Below the pieces are notes generated by a model. The model did not search any database. It was not told the DNA's origin and worked only from the letters and a program-made list of their open reading frames with translations. A DNA stretch of 64,000 nucleotides from Neckera pumila (Eukaryota; Streptophyta; Bryopsida; Hypnales; Neckeraceae). Position numbers and translations under genes: made by a program. Positions 47,501-57,366 of the stretch are shown in pieces. The stretch spans positions 10,976,501 to 11,040,500 of the forward strand of contig OZ018411.1 in the NCBI GenBank assembly GCA_963969595.1, in the 5' to 3' direction. The first letter of the stretch is position 1. Each line of letters opens with the position of its first letter.

Positions 47501-48073
47501 ACCTCAGGATTGGGCAGACGACACACGGTTTTTGGCTTGGAGCAGCCACCCAACAGGCCTGGAAGAGCACTTGAAGGAGCTTCAGTCAAAGCACTTGGTG
47601 AAGGAGATGGTGACTTTGGGATCTTCTGCTGAAGCTTTGAAAGCCCTCCCTCAGGGTTTGAATGCATTACTGCGCTCGGTGAGCTTTTCAACTGTAGTCC
47701 AGCTTCCTTACTTGGTTGAATTGTCTGTTCAAGAACTTGAAAATCTAACCAAATGGATGGCCCCCGGATTTGTTGCATATCGTTAGTGTAGTAGTGGATG
47801 TTTATATCGTCAAGTGCAATGAGTGGATTTGAAGTCCATGCTTACTTCTTCAAGAGCAAAATGAGTGGATTTGAAGTGTTTGATATTTACATCTTCAAGT
47901 GCGAAATTAGTGGATTTAAAGTACATATTTGTATCTTTGAATGTAAAATTAGTGGATTTGATGTTGAAACTTAAACGAAACATGTGATAACTTCGTCTGT
48001 GCAGGTCGATGCAAGCAAAAGATCCCAGTTGGTTGAGGAGCTAAAGCAAGCTTTAGATGCATCCTTGGATTAG
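29582..48073 (+). CDS. ACC1: Acetyl-CoA carboxylase, homomeric multidomain form (32 coding exons)
   Basis: Makes malonyl-CoA from acetyl-CoA, bicarbonate and ATP; in plants the homomeric cytosolic form supplies malonyl-CoA for fatty-acid elongation, cuticle lipids and flavonoids. I reconstructed 32 coding exons with GT-AG borders and compatible phases, giving an uninterrupted 2259-codon frame (Arabidopsis ACC1 is about 2254). Domain order is biotin carboxylase (residues ~20-530), biotin carboxyl carrier with the VMKM biotin site (Lys ~698), central domain, then carboxyltransferase (~1530-2190). The ATG at 29582 is followed closely by [17 protein letters not shown], so there is no room for a plastid transit peptide and a cytosolic product is inferred. 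Ends [16 protein letters not shown] at 48071-48073. No frameshift or lost key motif seen. Several introns carry TIR elements and tandem duplications. Exon coordinates are given in the four segment entries below. Confidence 0.96.
30072..30440. repeat. Tandem duplication with TGTGGATTG minisatellite in ACC1 intron 1
   Basis: 30070-30270 and 30271-30440 are diverged direct copies sharing TTGACTGGATYGCAAGCTTG, TTTGCAACATG, GACTAGA, TGTGACCCTTGGGCA and CATATTTCTTAGC. Copy 1 includes TGTGGATTG repeated about five times at 30092-30136. A further partial copy (AATTGACTAGATTGCAAAC) lies at 30594-30612, near the exon 2 acceptor. Confidence 0.88.
30876..31136. repeat. Four-unit ~64-bp tandem array filling ACC1 intron 2
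   Basis: Units start with AATTGCTTGRRAT at 30876, 30939, 31003 and 31067. Each continues with a GCATTCA/GCATCC segment, GTGAGTATTCAGACAACA and ends with ATTGTCA. The last unit ends exactly at the exon 3 acceptor (AG at 31135-31136). The array is most of the 295-bp intron. Confidence 0.92.
36279..36470 (+). other. ACC1: ACC1 exon 16: biotin carboxyl carrier domain
   Basis: Encodes residues 659-722. The biotin-acceptor motif VEVMKMCMP has its lysine codon at 36396-36398 (residue ~698). The exon begins [18 protein letters not shown] and ends SEGSAML, continuing with [16 protein letters not shown] in exon 17, just as in other plant homomeric enzymes. Confidence 0.95.
38158..38251. repeat. Perfect 47-bp tandem duplication spanning the exon 20 splice donor
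   Basis: Two identical 47-bp copies, 38158-38204 and 38205-38251, each starting GCAGGTATGATGCTCACAAA, followed by a third start GCAGCTATG. The first copy spans the exon 20/intron 20 border (38161/38162), so a second identical GCAG|GTATGA donor lies 47 bp downstream. Confidence 0.97.
38915..39244. mobile_element. Non-autonomous TIR element, family B, full copy (330 bp), ACC1 intron 22
   Basis: Left end TAAGATATTCACCTATAAT and right end ATATAGGTGGGCATACCTTA are inverted copies (consensus TAAGGTATGCACACCTATAA). Interior landmarks shared with the other copies: AAATGCGACACCTACATTTG, GAGAGTCTATGAG, CACCTAGAGAC, AAAATTCATAA, ATTCATACGGTGTC, AAAGTGCGTTGGAATCC, TGTAATTAGTGACGA. No coding capacity. 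Confidence 0.85.
39245..39566. repeat. Tandem duplicate of family B right part plus flank, ACC1 intron 22
   Basis: 39300-39507 repeats the internal and right portion of the preceding element (GAGAGTCTATTGAGTC to GCATACCTTA). The DNA after each copy is also alike: AAGTCTAGATCTGATCTAGC at 39278-39297 and AAGTCTAGATCTGATCTATT at 39541-39560. The duplication unit, about 263 bp, therefore includes element and neighbouring intron DNA. Confidence 0.85.
40497..40735. mobile_element. Stowaway-type MITE in ACC1 intron 23
   Basis: Begins CGCCCTCCGTCCCAAAATGA and ends with the inverse, TTATTTCGGGACGGAGGGAG. The consensus CTCCCTCCGTCCC terminus is the hallmark of Stowaway MITEs (Tc1/mariner derivatives). 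A TA precedes the left end (40495-40496). About 239 bp with terminal similarity extending about 30 nt inward. No coding capacity. Confidence 0.92.
42934..42987. repeat. 11-bp tandem repeat, ACC1 intron 26
   Basis: About five consecutive units of AGGGATCTAGA, the last degenerate (AGGGATCTTAGA). Confidence 0.95.
44527..48073 (+). other. ACC1: ACC1 exons 29-32: carboxyltransferase region
   Basis: Exons: 44527-46023, 46182-46484, 47334-47678, 48005-48073 (residues 1523-2259). Exon 29 is by far the largest (499 codons). It holds the acetyl-CoA-binding N-half ([50 protein letters not shown]) and the carboxybiotin-side C-half ([45 protein letters not shown]). Exons 30-32 give the helical C-terminal tail ([28 protein letters not shown]). 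The frame of exon 29 stays open into intron 29 to 46140, but the GT at 46024 and AG at 46181 restore the conserved INSEK/VEMYAED junction. Confidence 0.95.
46477..47181. repeat. Duplicated segment with family B elements, ACC1 intron 30
   Basis: The beginning of intron 30 (from the AAGAAG|GTGC donor at 46479-46488 through TTAGAAG, AAAGAAGCTCTA, CACCTCCCCTGGGAGAAATT, TTTCAGTAGAA to TGGTAAGGTATGTACACC) recurs about 240-270 bp later (46758-46912), including a second AAGAAGGTGC. After the first copy comes only the left ~100 bp of a family B element (46654-46755). After the second comes a nearly full one (46896-47181, ending ATTATAGGTGCGCATAGGTT). Confidence 0.85.
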
Positions 48074-48543
48074 CAGGATCCTCAGATGAGTAACTCTATT
48101 GTTTATTATTCAGTTAGATCATTTGGTACATATTGCTCACTAGTTCTTATATTGAGCCAAAAGGCTAATTTTTGAAGATATGTAGTCTCTTCCTCGGAAG
48201 AGACAAGATAATATAGTTGATGAGCGAACTACCCTTCAGTTTTTGAGAAACTCGAAGATTAGGCTTTGGCAGCTTTTGAGGAATTGAGGCACAAGCCAAA
48301 TTACTTGTATCATTAAACATTCATTTTCAATGCATCTATGCAATGACCCTTTTTCCAAAATTGGCGGTTGAGTGGATTGTTTGACTTTGACTAGAACACT
48401 TTGTCTAATTGCCACAACTAAGGTAAGTGCACCCTAATTGACACTAACATCTAATAAATAATTTTCATTGGATTTAATTTGCAAGTGAATGTAGGATAAA
48501 TAATTTTAATAAGGAAGGGATGTGAACACAACTTGGGCCAACT
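48074..48543. other. ACC1 3' flank
   Basis: Presumed 3' UTR and downstream DNA. No unambiguous AATAAA signal follows closely. TAAGGTAAGTGCACCCTAATT at 48420-48439 resembles a lone left end of a family B element. Confidence 0.4.
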
Positions 48544-48810
48544 TTAGGTATGTGCACCCATAATCATCATTTTTCCAAATGTAACATCTACATTTGAACC
48601 AAAAGATGACATTAAAACCTAGATTTTAACGACATTAGATTTGCATAAACAAAACATGTGAATCTAGAACCTTGTATCAATTTTACATACAACACAATTA
48701 GGTACAAGCAATACTTTGAAATTCATAGTGATCCATGCAGCCAAATAATGCATGCTCCAAGTGCGTTGGAATCCTCCATCACTTGCAAATTAAATCTATC
48801 ATTTTAAATC
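48544..48810. mobile_element. Family B TIR element, truncated diverged copy
   Basis: Starts TTAGGTATGTGCACCCATAA and keeps ACATCTACATTTGAACC, AAAACCTAGAT and AAGTGCGTTGGAATCCTCC in family order. The right terminus is not recognisable. Confidence 0.75.
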
Positions 48811-50557
48811 TTTGTAGTCTTCCTTGAATTGTAGTTCACTTTAGACTTTGATTCATAGTATAGAGAACCAATAGTTGGATGAGATGGAGTTTATTTTCCA
48901 AAATAGCTAATGGAAAATGATAACCTTAGACAAATCATTGATCTATATAATTTTTTATTTCTATTTAAAAGAAAAAATTGAAGTATATTAATGAATAACT
49001 AAGCAATAAGAAAAACTTCAAATATTGGGAACACTTACCCCTAGACACTACTTTGACTTGATTTCAACTCCTAAAGTCTCAAATGTTCCTTTGAGGAATA
49101 CTTGATAGTTTAGATAGGATCTTGTGATCTCAAGTTATGGCATGTTTTTAAAAACTATTTTTACAAGATAGAAATTAAAATAGATAAGATTTTTGAAAAT
49201 ATATTTTTTATTTCAATCAATATATAGAAGAAAACACACAAAGCTCAAAATAGTGGAAAGGAAGCTAACTAAATAAATAAATAAATTTGTTTCTAATACC
49301 ATCAATGATATTTATAAATGAGATTATAGAGGGTCACAGTGTGGTTGAATAGTGGTGGTAATAGTGGTAGCAACATTGAATAAAACTATTAAAACAAAAA
49401 AATTGGTGTGTTTGTATGCAATGTCTCTTCCTTTGTTTGCACCAACAAATTTTATTTTCTTAATAAAAATAAAAATCAATATCTCTTCCTTACAATACAA
49501 TCATTGGCAATTGTGTGTAACAATGTAAAGACCTAGTAGATAATATTTTTGTCTATATGGAAAGATTTGATTCATTCACTTTGCATAAGTGGTGAAAATT
49601 AAAATTCTAGAACACCCTGTCTTGCAAAAATAACACATTGAATTGTAATTCAATTGTATTTTCAATTCCATCAAATTGCAATGCAACAACAACAAAAAGG
49701 TTTCTTTCTAGATAAGATGTTTAGATGCCATTAGGATTTAGCAAGAACAAATGAATGAAAAATTGTGTAGATGAGAACGTGATGGATGACTCATGACCTA
49801 ATTTGCTTCAAATATAAGTGATTGAAAAGTGAGTTTTATCTATTCGTGCATACTTTCTTAGAGAATTGGTCATTTAGTGCACAAGAAAAATGAGTGAGAA
49901 AGGAATTGAGCACTAAAATTTGATTTTAAAAGTCACGCTGTATTGCAAGAATATATTTATTGGAATGTAAACTTGTGGATAGTGCATTAGAGTGGATAAG
50001 GTAAACCAACCTAATGCTGTCTCCAACCCATTTCCATCACCTTATTTTTGGCCCCATTTCCATCCATTCCACCATCCAAATCTGTCCAGAAATGAGCCGT
50101 TAATTCTATTTGGAAATCTGACAAAATGAATGCATTTATGTCCTTTAGAGTAATGTGGTAATAGCTGATTGGTGAATATCTAGATGCTTATAGAGACATA
50201 AGAAGGTGGTTATGGGTTGTTCTTAGGGCGTTTATGACCCTAGTCATAAACGCCTTAGTAATTTAGGGCTGAATACTTCAAAAATTCAGAAAAATTACAA
50301 TTTTGATCAAAAAATTATAATTTCACTTGGGTTTGATTTGTGAAACATGCGCACACCTCTGAAAAATATGTGTCTCATGGAATTGGCCCCAAAATAGTCA
50401 AATTGCAAATCAGGGTGGTAATAGGTTGATCTACCTTAGTGGATAGCTAGTCATATCACTCCCATATACTATCATAGCTCAATATTTTAGAAGGATATTT
50501 TAAAGGGAGTTCATGGCAAATTTTGGTTGTTGGCCAAAATTTTCCAAATTTATCTCA
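48811..50557. other. AT-rich gene-free stretch
   Basis: No coding, RNA or repeat feature recognised. Contains a short palindromic segment with GGGCGTTTATGACC and GTCATAAACGCC at 50226-50255. Confidence 0.45.
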
Positions 50558-51479
50558 TTAACCCCTACAGAACCAAGGCCTTTTTTCTATCCAAAGATAC
50601 TCAAGACTGCCATTTCTATAGCAAAGAGTAAAAAAAATTGAAAATTATTTCTTTTGCACATCTAATTGTAGGATCCTACACCTAACTACTATAAGAATGT
50701 GTGGAAAAAATTTCGGAATTTTTGACCGCATACATTGCAAGATATCTACATTTAAAGTGAAAAATACAAGTTTTTGAGCACATTGTGGGACTAGATTTTA
50801 TGAGTTTGAACATTTTTCACTTAAATTTTTTGCACTACAGAGTTTTGAACTTTTAATCTTTATAGAAGAAAATTGAGTTGAGAATCTAGGGGAAAAAAAA
50901 AATCCAAAAAAACTTAATTTTCTTTACTAAAAGAATTGTTAAGTAGAAGTAGGTACAAGATAGAAGGAAAATCTAAAATACTAATATCTTTTAAATAGAA
51001 TTAAAAAGCACTAATCCCAATGGTGAGATTGTTCTAACAAAAAAACTGAACCTTGTGGAATTTTTTTTTGAAAAATTGTTAAAATTGCATTCAGAAATGA
51101 ATCCTAGAAGTTATTTATTTCAGGAAGATGCTCTAAGTGCCCCAAAAGCAAGACTGTCCATAACTTTCTCATAAAACGTCCAAATGAGATGAACCAAATC
51201 TTTCCAGATAGAGAAAAGTATAATCTATAAGAAAAAAAAAAATTTAAAATTTAAAATTTGCAAAAAAAATTCTGCTGCACCCCGTCCCCTGTTTCAAGGT
51301 TATTTGGGCAAAAACATTTTCCCTGGGCATCAATTGAAAAAAAATTATATTCCCACAAAGCTTTTCAGTTTTTCTATCTTCCAAAAAATTTCAGAAAATC
51401 ATGACAAAAATTCAGCCTGTAGGTACCTGTCCGAAATCCCATTTGTCCCTCGAAGGGACAATGGTCCTTTAGGGGTTAA
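50558..51479. mobile_element. Non-autonomous TIR element, family A, copy 2 (922 bp)
   Basis: Starts TTAACCCCTACAG and ends CCTTTAGGGGTTAA, the same inverted termini as 12630-13561, with collinear but diverged interior and nearly the same length. No open reading frame conserved between the copies. Confidence 0.7.
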
Positions 51480-52128
51480 TGGAATCTTTCATAAGTCAAA
51501 TTTATTGAATTTCAATATATTAATTTCTATAGTTTTCATTTTGACAAATAATATGGGATTACAAATTTGCATTCAAATTTGCACTTGTATTTGTATATGT
51601 ATTTATATATATTATATGAGTATTTTTATTCATACCTATATATATTATATTTGCATTTGTAATTATATATATTTATTGAAGAACGTGCTTTCGTATTTTT
51701 AAGAAGGGTAGTTGGTATTTTTATTGAATAGGGTTGGATATTGATTTTGAAAGATTCTGTTAAAGATTTTTAAAATCTTTAAAAAAAATTTAAATTTAAA
51801 AAAAAAACTGGGATTGGATATTGATTTAAATTTTTTTTAATATTGGTGTTACTTAGTCTATTTAAGATATAAGGAGAATCAACATTCAATTAAAAATGAA
51901 ATGAATTCAAATTCCTGAATCATAAATATCCAATTCATAATGAGAACCTTAAGCAAATTATCGATATGTACATTGTCTTCAAAAAATATTTTAATTCAAG
52001 TAAAACTACTAGAAGTAATTCCAAGCATAGCAATGGACAACCACATAATAATAGTGAATTTGAATTTTGAACTTGTTGGCTAAACTTCTCCTCAAATACA
52101 AGGTCTATCATAGGATATGAAGTGTTTG
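51480..52128. other. AT-rich gene-free stretch
   Basis: Low-complexity A+T DNA; 51560-51690 is rich in TATAT/TTGTATTTG repeats, which produce the spurious Ile/Cys/Tyr-rich frame ending at 51702. Confidence 0.45.
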
Positions 52129-52463
52129 TAAGGTATGTACATCCATAATCAACATGTCTAAAATGCAGCATCTACACTTGGACTAGAAGGCAAAACAAAA
52201 ACCTATATATTGATTATATAAGATGTACACAATCCAAAATTCCAAATGTGAGAATTTCTAAGAGTCTACTTTTGGTTTGGGACACACAAAAAATTGTACT
52301 TTAAAATGTGTAATATATTTATAGTGTTTGTATAATGCATATTAAAGTACTTTGAAATCTTCTTCTAGCTAGTTGCAAATAAGATTCAATTAAAGTAGTT
52401 TGTGTTTAATAATGAAAAATCTATTCAATTATAATCAACAAAAATCATATGTGCACATATAAT
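52129..52463. mobile_element. Family B TIR element, full-length diverged copy
   Basis: Left end TAAGGTATGTACATCCATAA, right end ATATGTGCACATATA. Shares GCAGCATCTACACTTGGAC, AAGATGTACACAA, AGAGTCTACTTTTGGTTT and GTTGCAAATAAGATTCAAT with the other copies. About 335 bp. Confidence 0.78.
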
Positions 52464-52507
52464 ACTATGTGACTTGCTATCAAGACACTAGTTTGAGAGC
52501 AATAGAA

Positions 52508-53233
52508 TTTTTGCAAGAAACACATGCCGTTTTTATCTCGAAGTGGCCTATTTCAATGAACACTGTGACTTTTGCAATAATCAATTTTAAACAAAATAAA
52601 GTATATATAATTTGTAAAACATTGAAAATAGTATGTCTTTAAAAATTTTAATCTAGAAAATTTTATTTCTAAAATTTATGCATAAAAAAAAAATGATGGA
52701 AAATGCCAAGAAAATGGACACTTTGGTGTTTGATTTTTAAAAGTATTAAAAAAACATTGTCTTTTAAAAATTTATCCATTTTTCTAATTTTAAGGTTATC
52801 TTTTTCAACCATTTTCATCTTTGGGAAAAAAATGTGTTCATTGCACTTTCGCAACGGTAGTGCACTTTGAGTTTATGTAAAAGGTGGACACTTTATTATT
52901 ATTTTTAAATCTCTTTATGGACTTGTATAATTCAAATAGAACTTCTATAGAAGTCCTTGTATCCCAATTTCAAGATTCAAATTTGCATTTTTGAGTCAAA
53001 ATAGTACTAAACCCCCCTAAAATGACTAAGGTAGACATCCAATTGGGGGCTATTTGAACATAGTAAAATAATTTTTAAAATTGCAAGAAAATTATTGAAT
53101 GTCTACAACTATCACATATACCTTGATTTCAAGTTGCATATAAGATTGACGTATAATGCAAAAGTTATGAGCAAAAAGCCACTTATCCAAGGCCAAGGGG
53201 ACAAAAAATAGGACAAGTGCGTCTTGCAATCAT
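52508..53233. mobile_element. Non-autonomous TIR element, family C, copy 1 (~725 bp)
   Basis: Left end TTTTGCAAGAAACACATG; right end AAGTGCGTCTTGCAATCAT, its imperfect inverse. The right third is clearly homologous to 57120-57365: ACTAAACCCCCCTAAAATG, GGTAGACATCC, TGCAAAAGTTATGA, GGGACAAAAAATAGGA. The middle is more diverged. No coding frame conserved. Confidence 0.75.
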
Positions 53234-53588
53234 CTAACAATAGGTGAACCTCTTGTATGCAATAGTCATTTGTAGTTACACTTGACTCCTTATACAAATA
53301 CAAGTGTAGATACAAATGCACATTTGTCATCCCATATTGTTTGTGAAAATGATGATTTATGAAAATTATATATTGAAACATCAGAAATTCAAGATAAGAG
53401 CAACATTTATAGTTATGCATAAATATGAATAAAAAATAATTTCAAACTATAATAGTTGTAAGAAAAAATGATTATCACATAATTATAAAATGGTGAACAT
53501 TTTTTGCATATCTATATACAATTAGATATTTGCAAACAAATTGCAAATGATATCCTATATATAAATAGCTATGTCAAAGATGCTAAAT

Positions 53589-55095
53589 TTAAGGAATGGA
53601 TAAATAAGCCTTTGGAATGGCAATCAAAGGGTGAGCTAGTACATATGAACCTCCTTCACCTTTTGACATATCTAAATCCATAGGTTGCAAACCATTAGGA
53701 AGAGACCAATCAAAAGATTGCATAAAAGTTGCAACCATAATGAGAATAAATGTTGAAGCTGGTGCCTCGACATTGTCTCCGCCCAGCTCCGAACGGTACC
53801 ACTTCAAAAAATTTGCCTTCAACTTGCATGTGAGCATGAGGCATCCCATCCAAAAATCTTTCAGGCTTAAAAGTCATAGGATCCTCCCACGTCCTTGGAT
53901 CTCAAGCTATTGCTACAACATCTACCAAAACTTGTGTTTTTCCTGGTATGTCATTTCCCAAAACCTTGCAAGGTTCTTCACTCAAATGGGGAAGCAACAT
54001 TGGAAGTACTCAGTGAAGACAAAAGTATTCTTTGACAATGGCTTGTAAATACTTGAAGTTAGGAACATCCACATCTTCCACTCTTCGAGGCTTGCCTACA
54101 ACAGTGTCAAGCTCTTCTTGCACCCTCTTCATCCCAATGCGATTGCAAATGCATTCTGCAATTATCCTTTCTATTGTTTCGATTTTTGTAATCATATTCC
54201 TTGTGAAAGCATTCTGTTTTTCAAAAGAAAAGTTAAAGTTAAAGGTGCATTTGTTAAACCTATGCACAAGATGAACTTGAAGATTTGAGAACAACAATAT
54301 AAATAATTTAAAAACTTTGACAATAGAATAAAAACTGTAATGAATGAAGTTCATCATATAATTTTTTAACAAATAGATCATCAACCTCATGACAGCATAA
54401 AAATATGCTCAAGTGGTCCCGTGATCTTTAATTTCTTAACTTCAAAAATTCAAATGAAAAAGTCTTTGAATAAAATAAAATAAAATAAAATATGTAAGTT
54501 CTTAATAGCCTCTATTTAATGAAAAGGAATTGCATCCTTACACACAATGTATTATTGACATTGTCATTGTTGACATCAAATTGCAATGTCTCATCTTCCA
54601 TCTAGTCTAAAAGGACATTTGTCATATCTTTTATCAAAATAGAACTATGCTTCCATTGCACAACATGCTCAAATATGATTGGAGACATGAAAGCATCCAT
54701 TCTCCCTTTCAACTCTTGCATTTTTTTCTCAAGCCCAAAGACATCTATCCACTTGAATAGAAAGATGAAGTCTCCGAGATTTATAGTTTGACCATACTTC
54801 ATGATGCCCCTTAAAATCTTTGAAAAACTACTCACTTGCTTGAGTTCTTGTTCATCATGTTTCTTTTGTGAAGCCATTGCCAAGAAATACATTTTGAGAA
54901 TCACGCGTGACATGATGTTAGTTATTGCCACTTCAATGTGGCTCTTCACAGACACCACTGTGACACCATCCTAGGGAATCACATGCATGACATGAGCAAT
55001 TTCTTCCATTTGCACATTTGCTGCTAGTTGAAGTTGTTTATTGGTGTTGAGTTGTACATGCATTACCTTCTTCAAGTGCAACCTCATGGATGAAT
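53589..55095 (-). pseudogene. Cytochrome P450 relic, A-type (CYP71-clan-like)
   Basis: Read from 55095 downward, pieces appear in P450 order: a helix C-D-like segment; SVKSHIEVAITNIMSRVILK then YGQTINLGDFIFLFKWIDVFGLEKKMQELK (54602-54958); a likely intron zone; RIGMKRVQEELDTVVGK plus VPNFKYLQAIVKE (54010-54240); FKPERFLDGMP; the heme ligand motif FGAGRRQCRG (53764-53793); and FDWSLPNGLQPMDLDM with a C-terminal end at 53589. Damage: a stop between MHVIP and DGVTVVSVK, a TGA right after FCLH, the ExxR arginine replaced (EYFC), a TGA before DPRTWEDP, and a frameshift between GTS and MQSFDW. The N-terminal anchor and I-helix were not found. Broken beyond function; subfamily not assignable. Confidence 0.85.
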
Positions 55096-55268
55096 CTAAC
55101 ATCATGGCTATATCTAATATCAAATATGGTCACAATTGTTAAGGAAAAGATGAGTTTCAAACTACAAAAAACTAAACTAAAAAGGACTAAAATGAAATGA
55201 CTTTCAAATGCCTGGAGCTCTATAAACTATAAATATTATAGATGTCAGTTGGACAATAGAAACAGCAC

Positions 55269-55603
55269 TTAGGTATGCACACCCTTATAAACACTATCCC
55301 AAACATTTGCAAAACCTACATTTGGATCAAAAAACATAAAAGAAAACTAGATATTGATTATTCAAGATGTACACTTCGAAAACATGAAAGTCTATGAAAG
55401 CCTACTCTTGGTTTTTTGATAGATTTTGAGACATTATTTTGAAAATTCATAATTATTCATACATGATTGTCTATGTAATGCATGCTAAAGTGCATTGGAA
55501 TCCTCTTGTAATCGACAATGAGATCTAATAAAAATAACTCATGTTTAGAAATATGAATTATTCTCAATTGTCATTAGTATTGATTATAGGTGTGCATATC
55601 TTA
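55269..55603. mobile_element. Family B TIR element, full copy (335 bp)
   Basis: Left end TTAGGTATGCACACCCTTA and right end TTATAGGTGTGCATATCTTA form the terminal inverted repeat. Interior AACCTACATTTGGATCA, AGATATTGATTATTCAAGAT, GAAAGTCTATGAAAG, AAAGTGCATTGGAATCCTC as in other copies. Confidence 0.85.
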
Positions 55604-56627
55604 ATTTTTTTGAACTCCACCATTCTACTATAAACCATAGTGAGCAGTCAAGGCACTCAAGGTTCTATCTCTTTGATATTTGAAGACAAATTGCAATGAT
55701 CTAAAATACCATCTCCATAACCCCAACCAAACTCAATTTGTACAAATGGCAATCACGCACTAAGTAAAGAGAGTCATGTCATTTTCCAAAACTTTGGGTT
55801 TTTCTAGCATTACGGTTTTTTATTCTTAGCATGTTCATTGAAGTTATATCCAACAACATAAAAATGGCGCCTTGTTATGGAAATAACATCCTTTAGACAT
55901 AAGTACCCTCACCACTACCATAGCTTGCGTGTTACTTCTCATAATGAGGTTGTACTTTCATATTATATTCAACATATTCATAGATGAGTTTGAACTAATT
56001 CTAAGGGGAGGAAGATAGAGGAGCTGCAACTTAGTACTTCCAGGAACAATCACATATGAAAAAGAAGCTGCTATTTGGTTTGCAAAACTAGAGCCTTGAG
56101 TCTTGAGAATCTCTTACGTTGCCACATGGGAGGTAGATACTAGTCTTGGCCCCAACTATAGAGACATCAGTGGCCCATAAGTCTTGGCTAGTTTCGTAAA
56201 ATCTTGTTGTGGGAAAACATATCCTTCCTTGAAATCAACCTTGTAACACGATTATTGAGACACCAAAACATACATCCACCCTAAAGACGGAACTCAATGA
56301 TCTCTAGCTCATGCTCAATTTGTTCACCACAAGCAAGGAGTGCAAGAAGGAGAATTGGAAAAGTTCAAGAAGAATTACAAGATTACTAGAGTTGTCATGC
56401 ATGTCCTACTCACGGACCTGGGAGAGGAGTTTTTCACCACATCAAAACTTGTTTGCAACATCCTTAAGAGCATTGGAGAAATGTCTCCCTACGTTGAGGT
56501 CTTCTTGAAGAAGAAGGAGAACTTTACCTATCCAACTAGGGAGGCATTCTATTGTTCCTTCAACTCAAAGACGGATGAGCTAATAGAGGGATTGGATTGG
56601 AGGTGATTGGGATTGGGATGTCTGAGT
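55604..56627. other. Unassigned DNA with a coding-like segment at 56290-56606 (+)
   Basis: The plus-strand frame ending at 56606 encodes about 90 residues with normal amino-acid texture (ITRVVMHVLLTDLGEEFF, EMSPYVEVFLKKKENF) but has no ATG at its 5' end and no recognised family. It may be an exon or a relic of a transposon or host gene. The rest shows nothing recognisable. Confidence 0.25.
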
Positions 56628-57366
56628 AATTGCAAGAAACACTTCATGTTTTTGGCTCAAAAATGCAATTTTTGGCCATAGGACTAGCATTAATATGCAA
56701 TGCTACGAGTACTATGTATCTGCAACGCTGCTGCAAATTTGAATCGTCAATTCAGGGCGCCTACAAATCTAAACCACCGATTCAATATTATATAGAACTA
56801 TGCAATACTATAGAGTGTTGCAAAGTACTACAGAAGCCATTGGCAGCAGAAATAGCAGAAAAGGGGTATGTGGATTTTTTCATTTTTAGCAGTTAAAAAA
56901 ATATTCAAAAAATCCATTTCGGAAGAGAAGGTTGTGCTCACATTGCACTAAAGCAATCATGTAGGAAATTTTTTCCCTCTTTGTAACCTTCACGCAAAGG
57001 AAGGTCACTTTGACTCCATGTGCGCAATTGACATGTTTTTATTTTCATAAAAACTCATTATCATTCCTTGTAATGTTAGTAGACCTCTAACATGTCTAAT
57101 TTATGACTTCAAATTCAAATTTCTAGGCCAAAAATAGGACTAAACCCCCCCAAAATGGCCAAGGTAGACACCCATTTGGAGGCAGATAAAAATAATTATT
57201 TAAAATAATTATTATTTTTTAAATTAATAAATCTCTGTAACTACTACATGTACCTTCATTCTAAATTTCATGCCAAATTGACAAACAATGCAAAAGTTAT
57301 GAACAAAATACCACTCATCCGAGGGCAATGGGACAAAAAATAGGATAAGTGTTTCTTGCAATCACC
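56628..57366. mobile_element. Non-autonomous TIR element, family C, copy 2 (~738 bp)
   Basis: Left end AATTGCAAGAAACACTT and right end AAGTGTTTCTTGCAATCA are exact inverse copies over about 15-16 bp. Homologous to 52508-53233 with almost equal length; direct alignment is obvious over the last ~250 bp. No coding capacity. Confidence 0.82.

Noticed and set aside
51304..51702. 132-codon plus-strand frame
   Set aside because: It overlaps the end of a family A element and then AT-rich TATAT/TTGTATTTG repeats; composition (Ile/Cys/Tyr/Thr runs) is repeat-driven.
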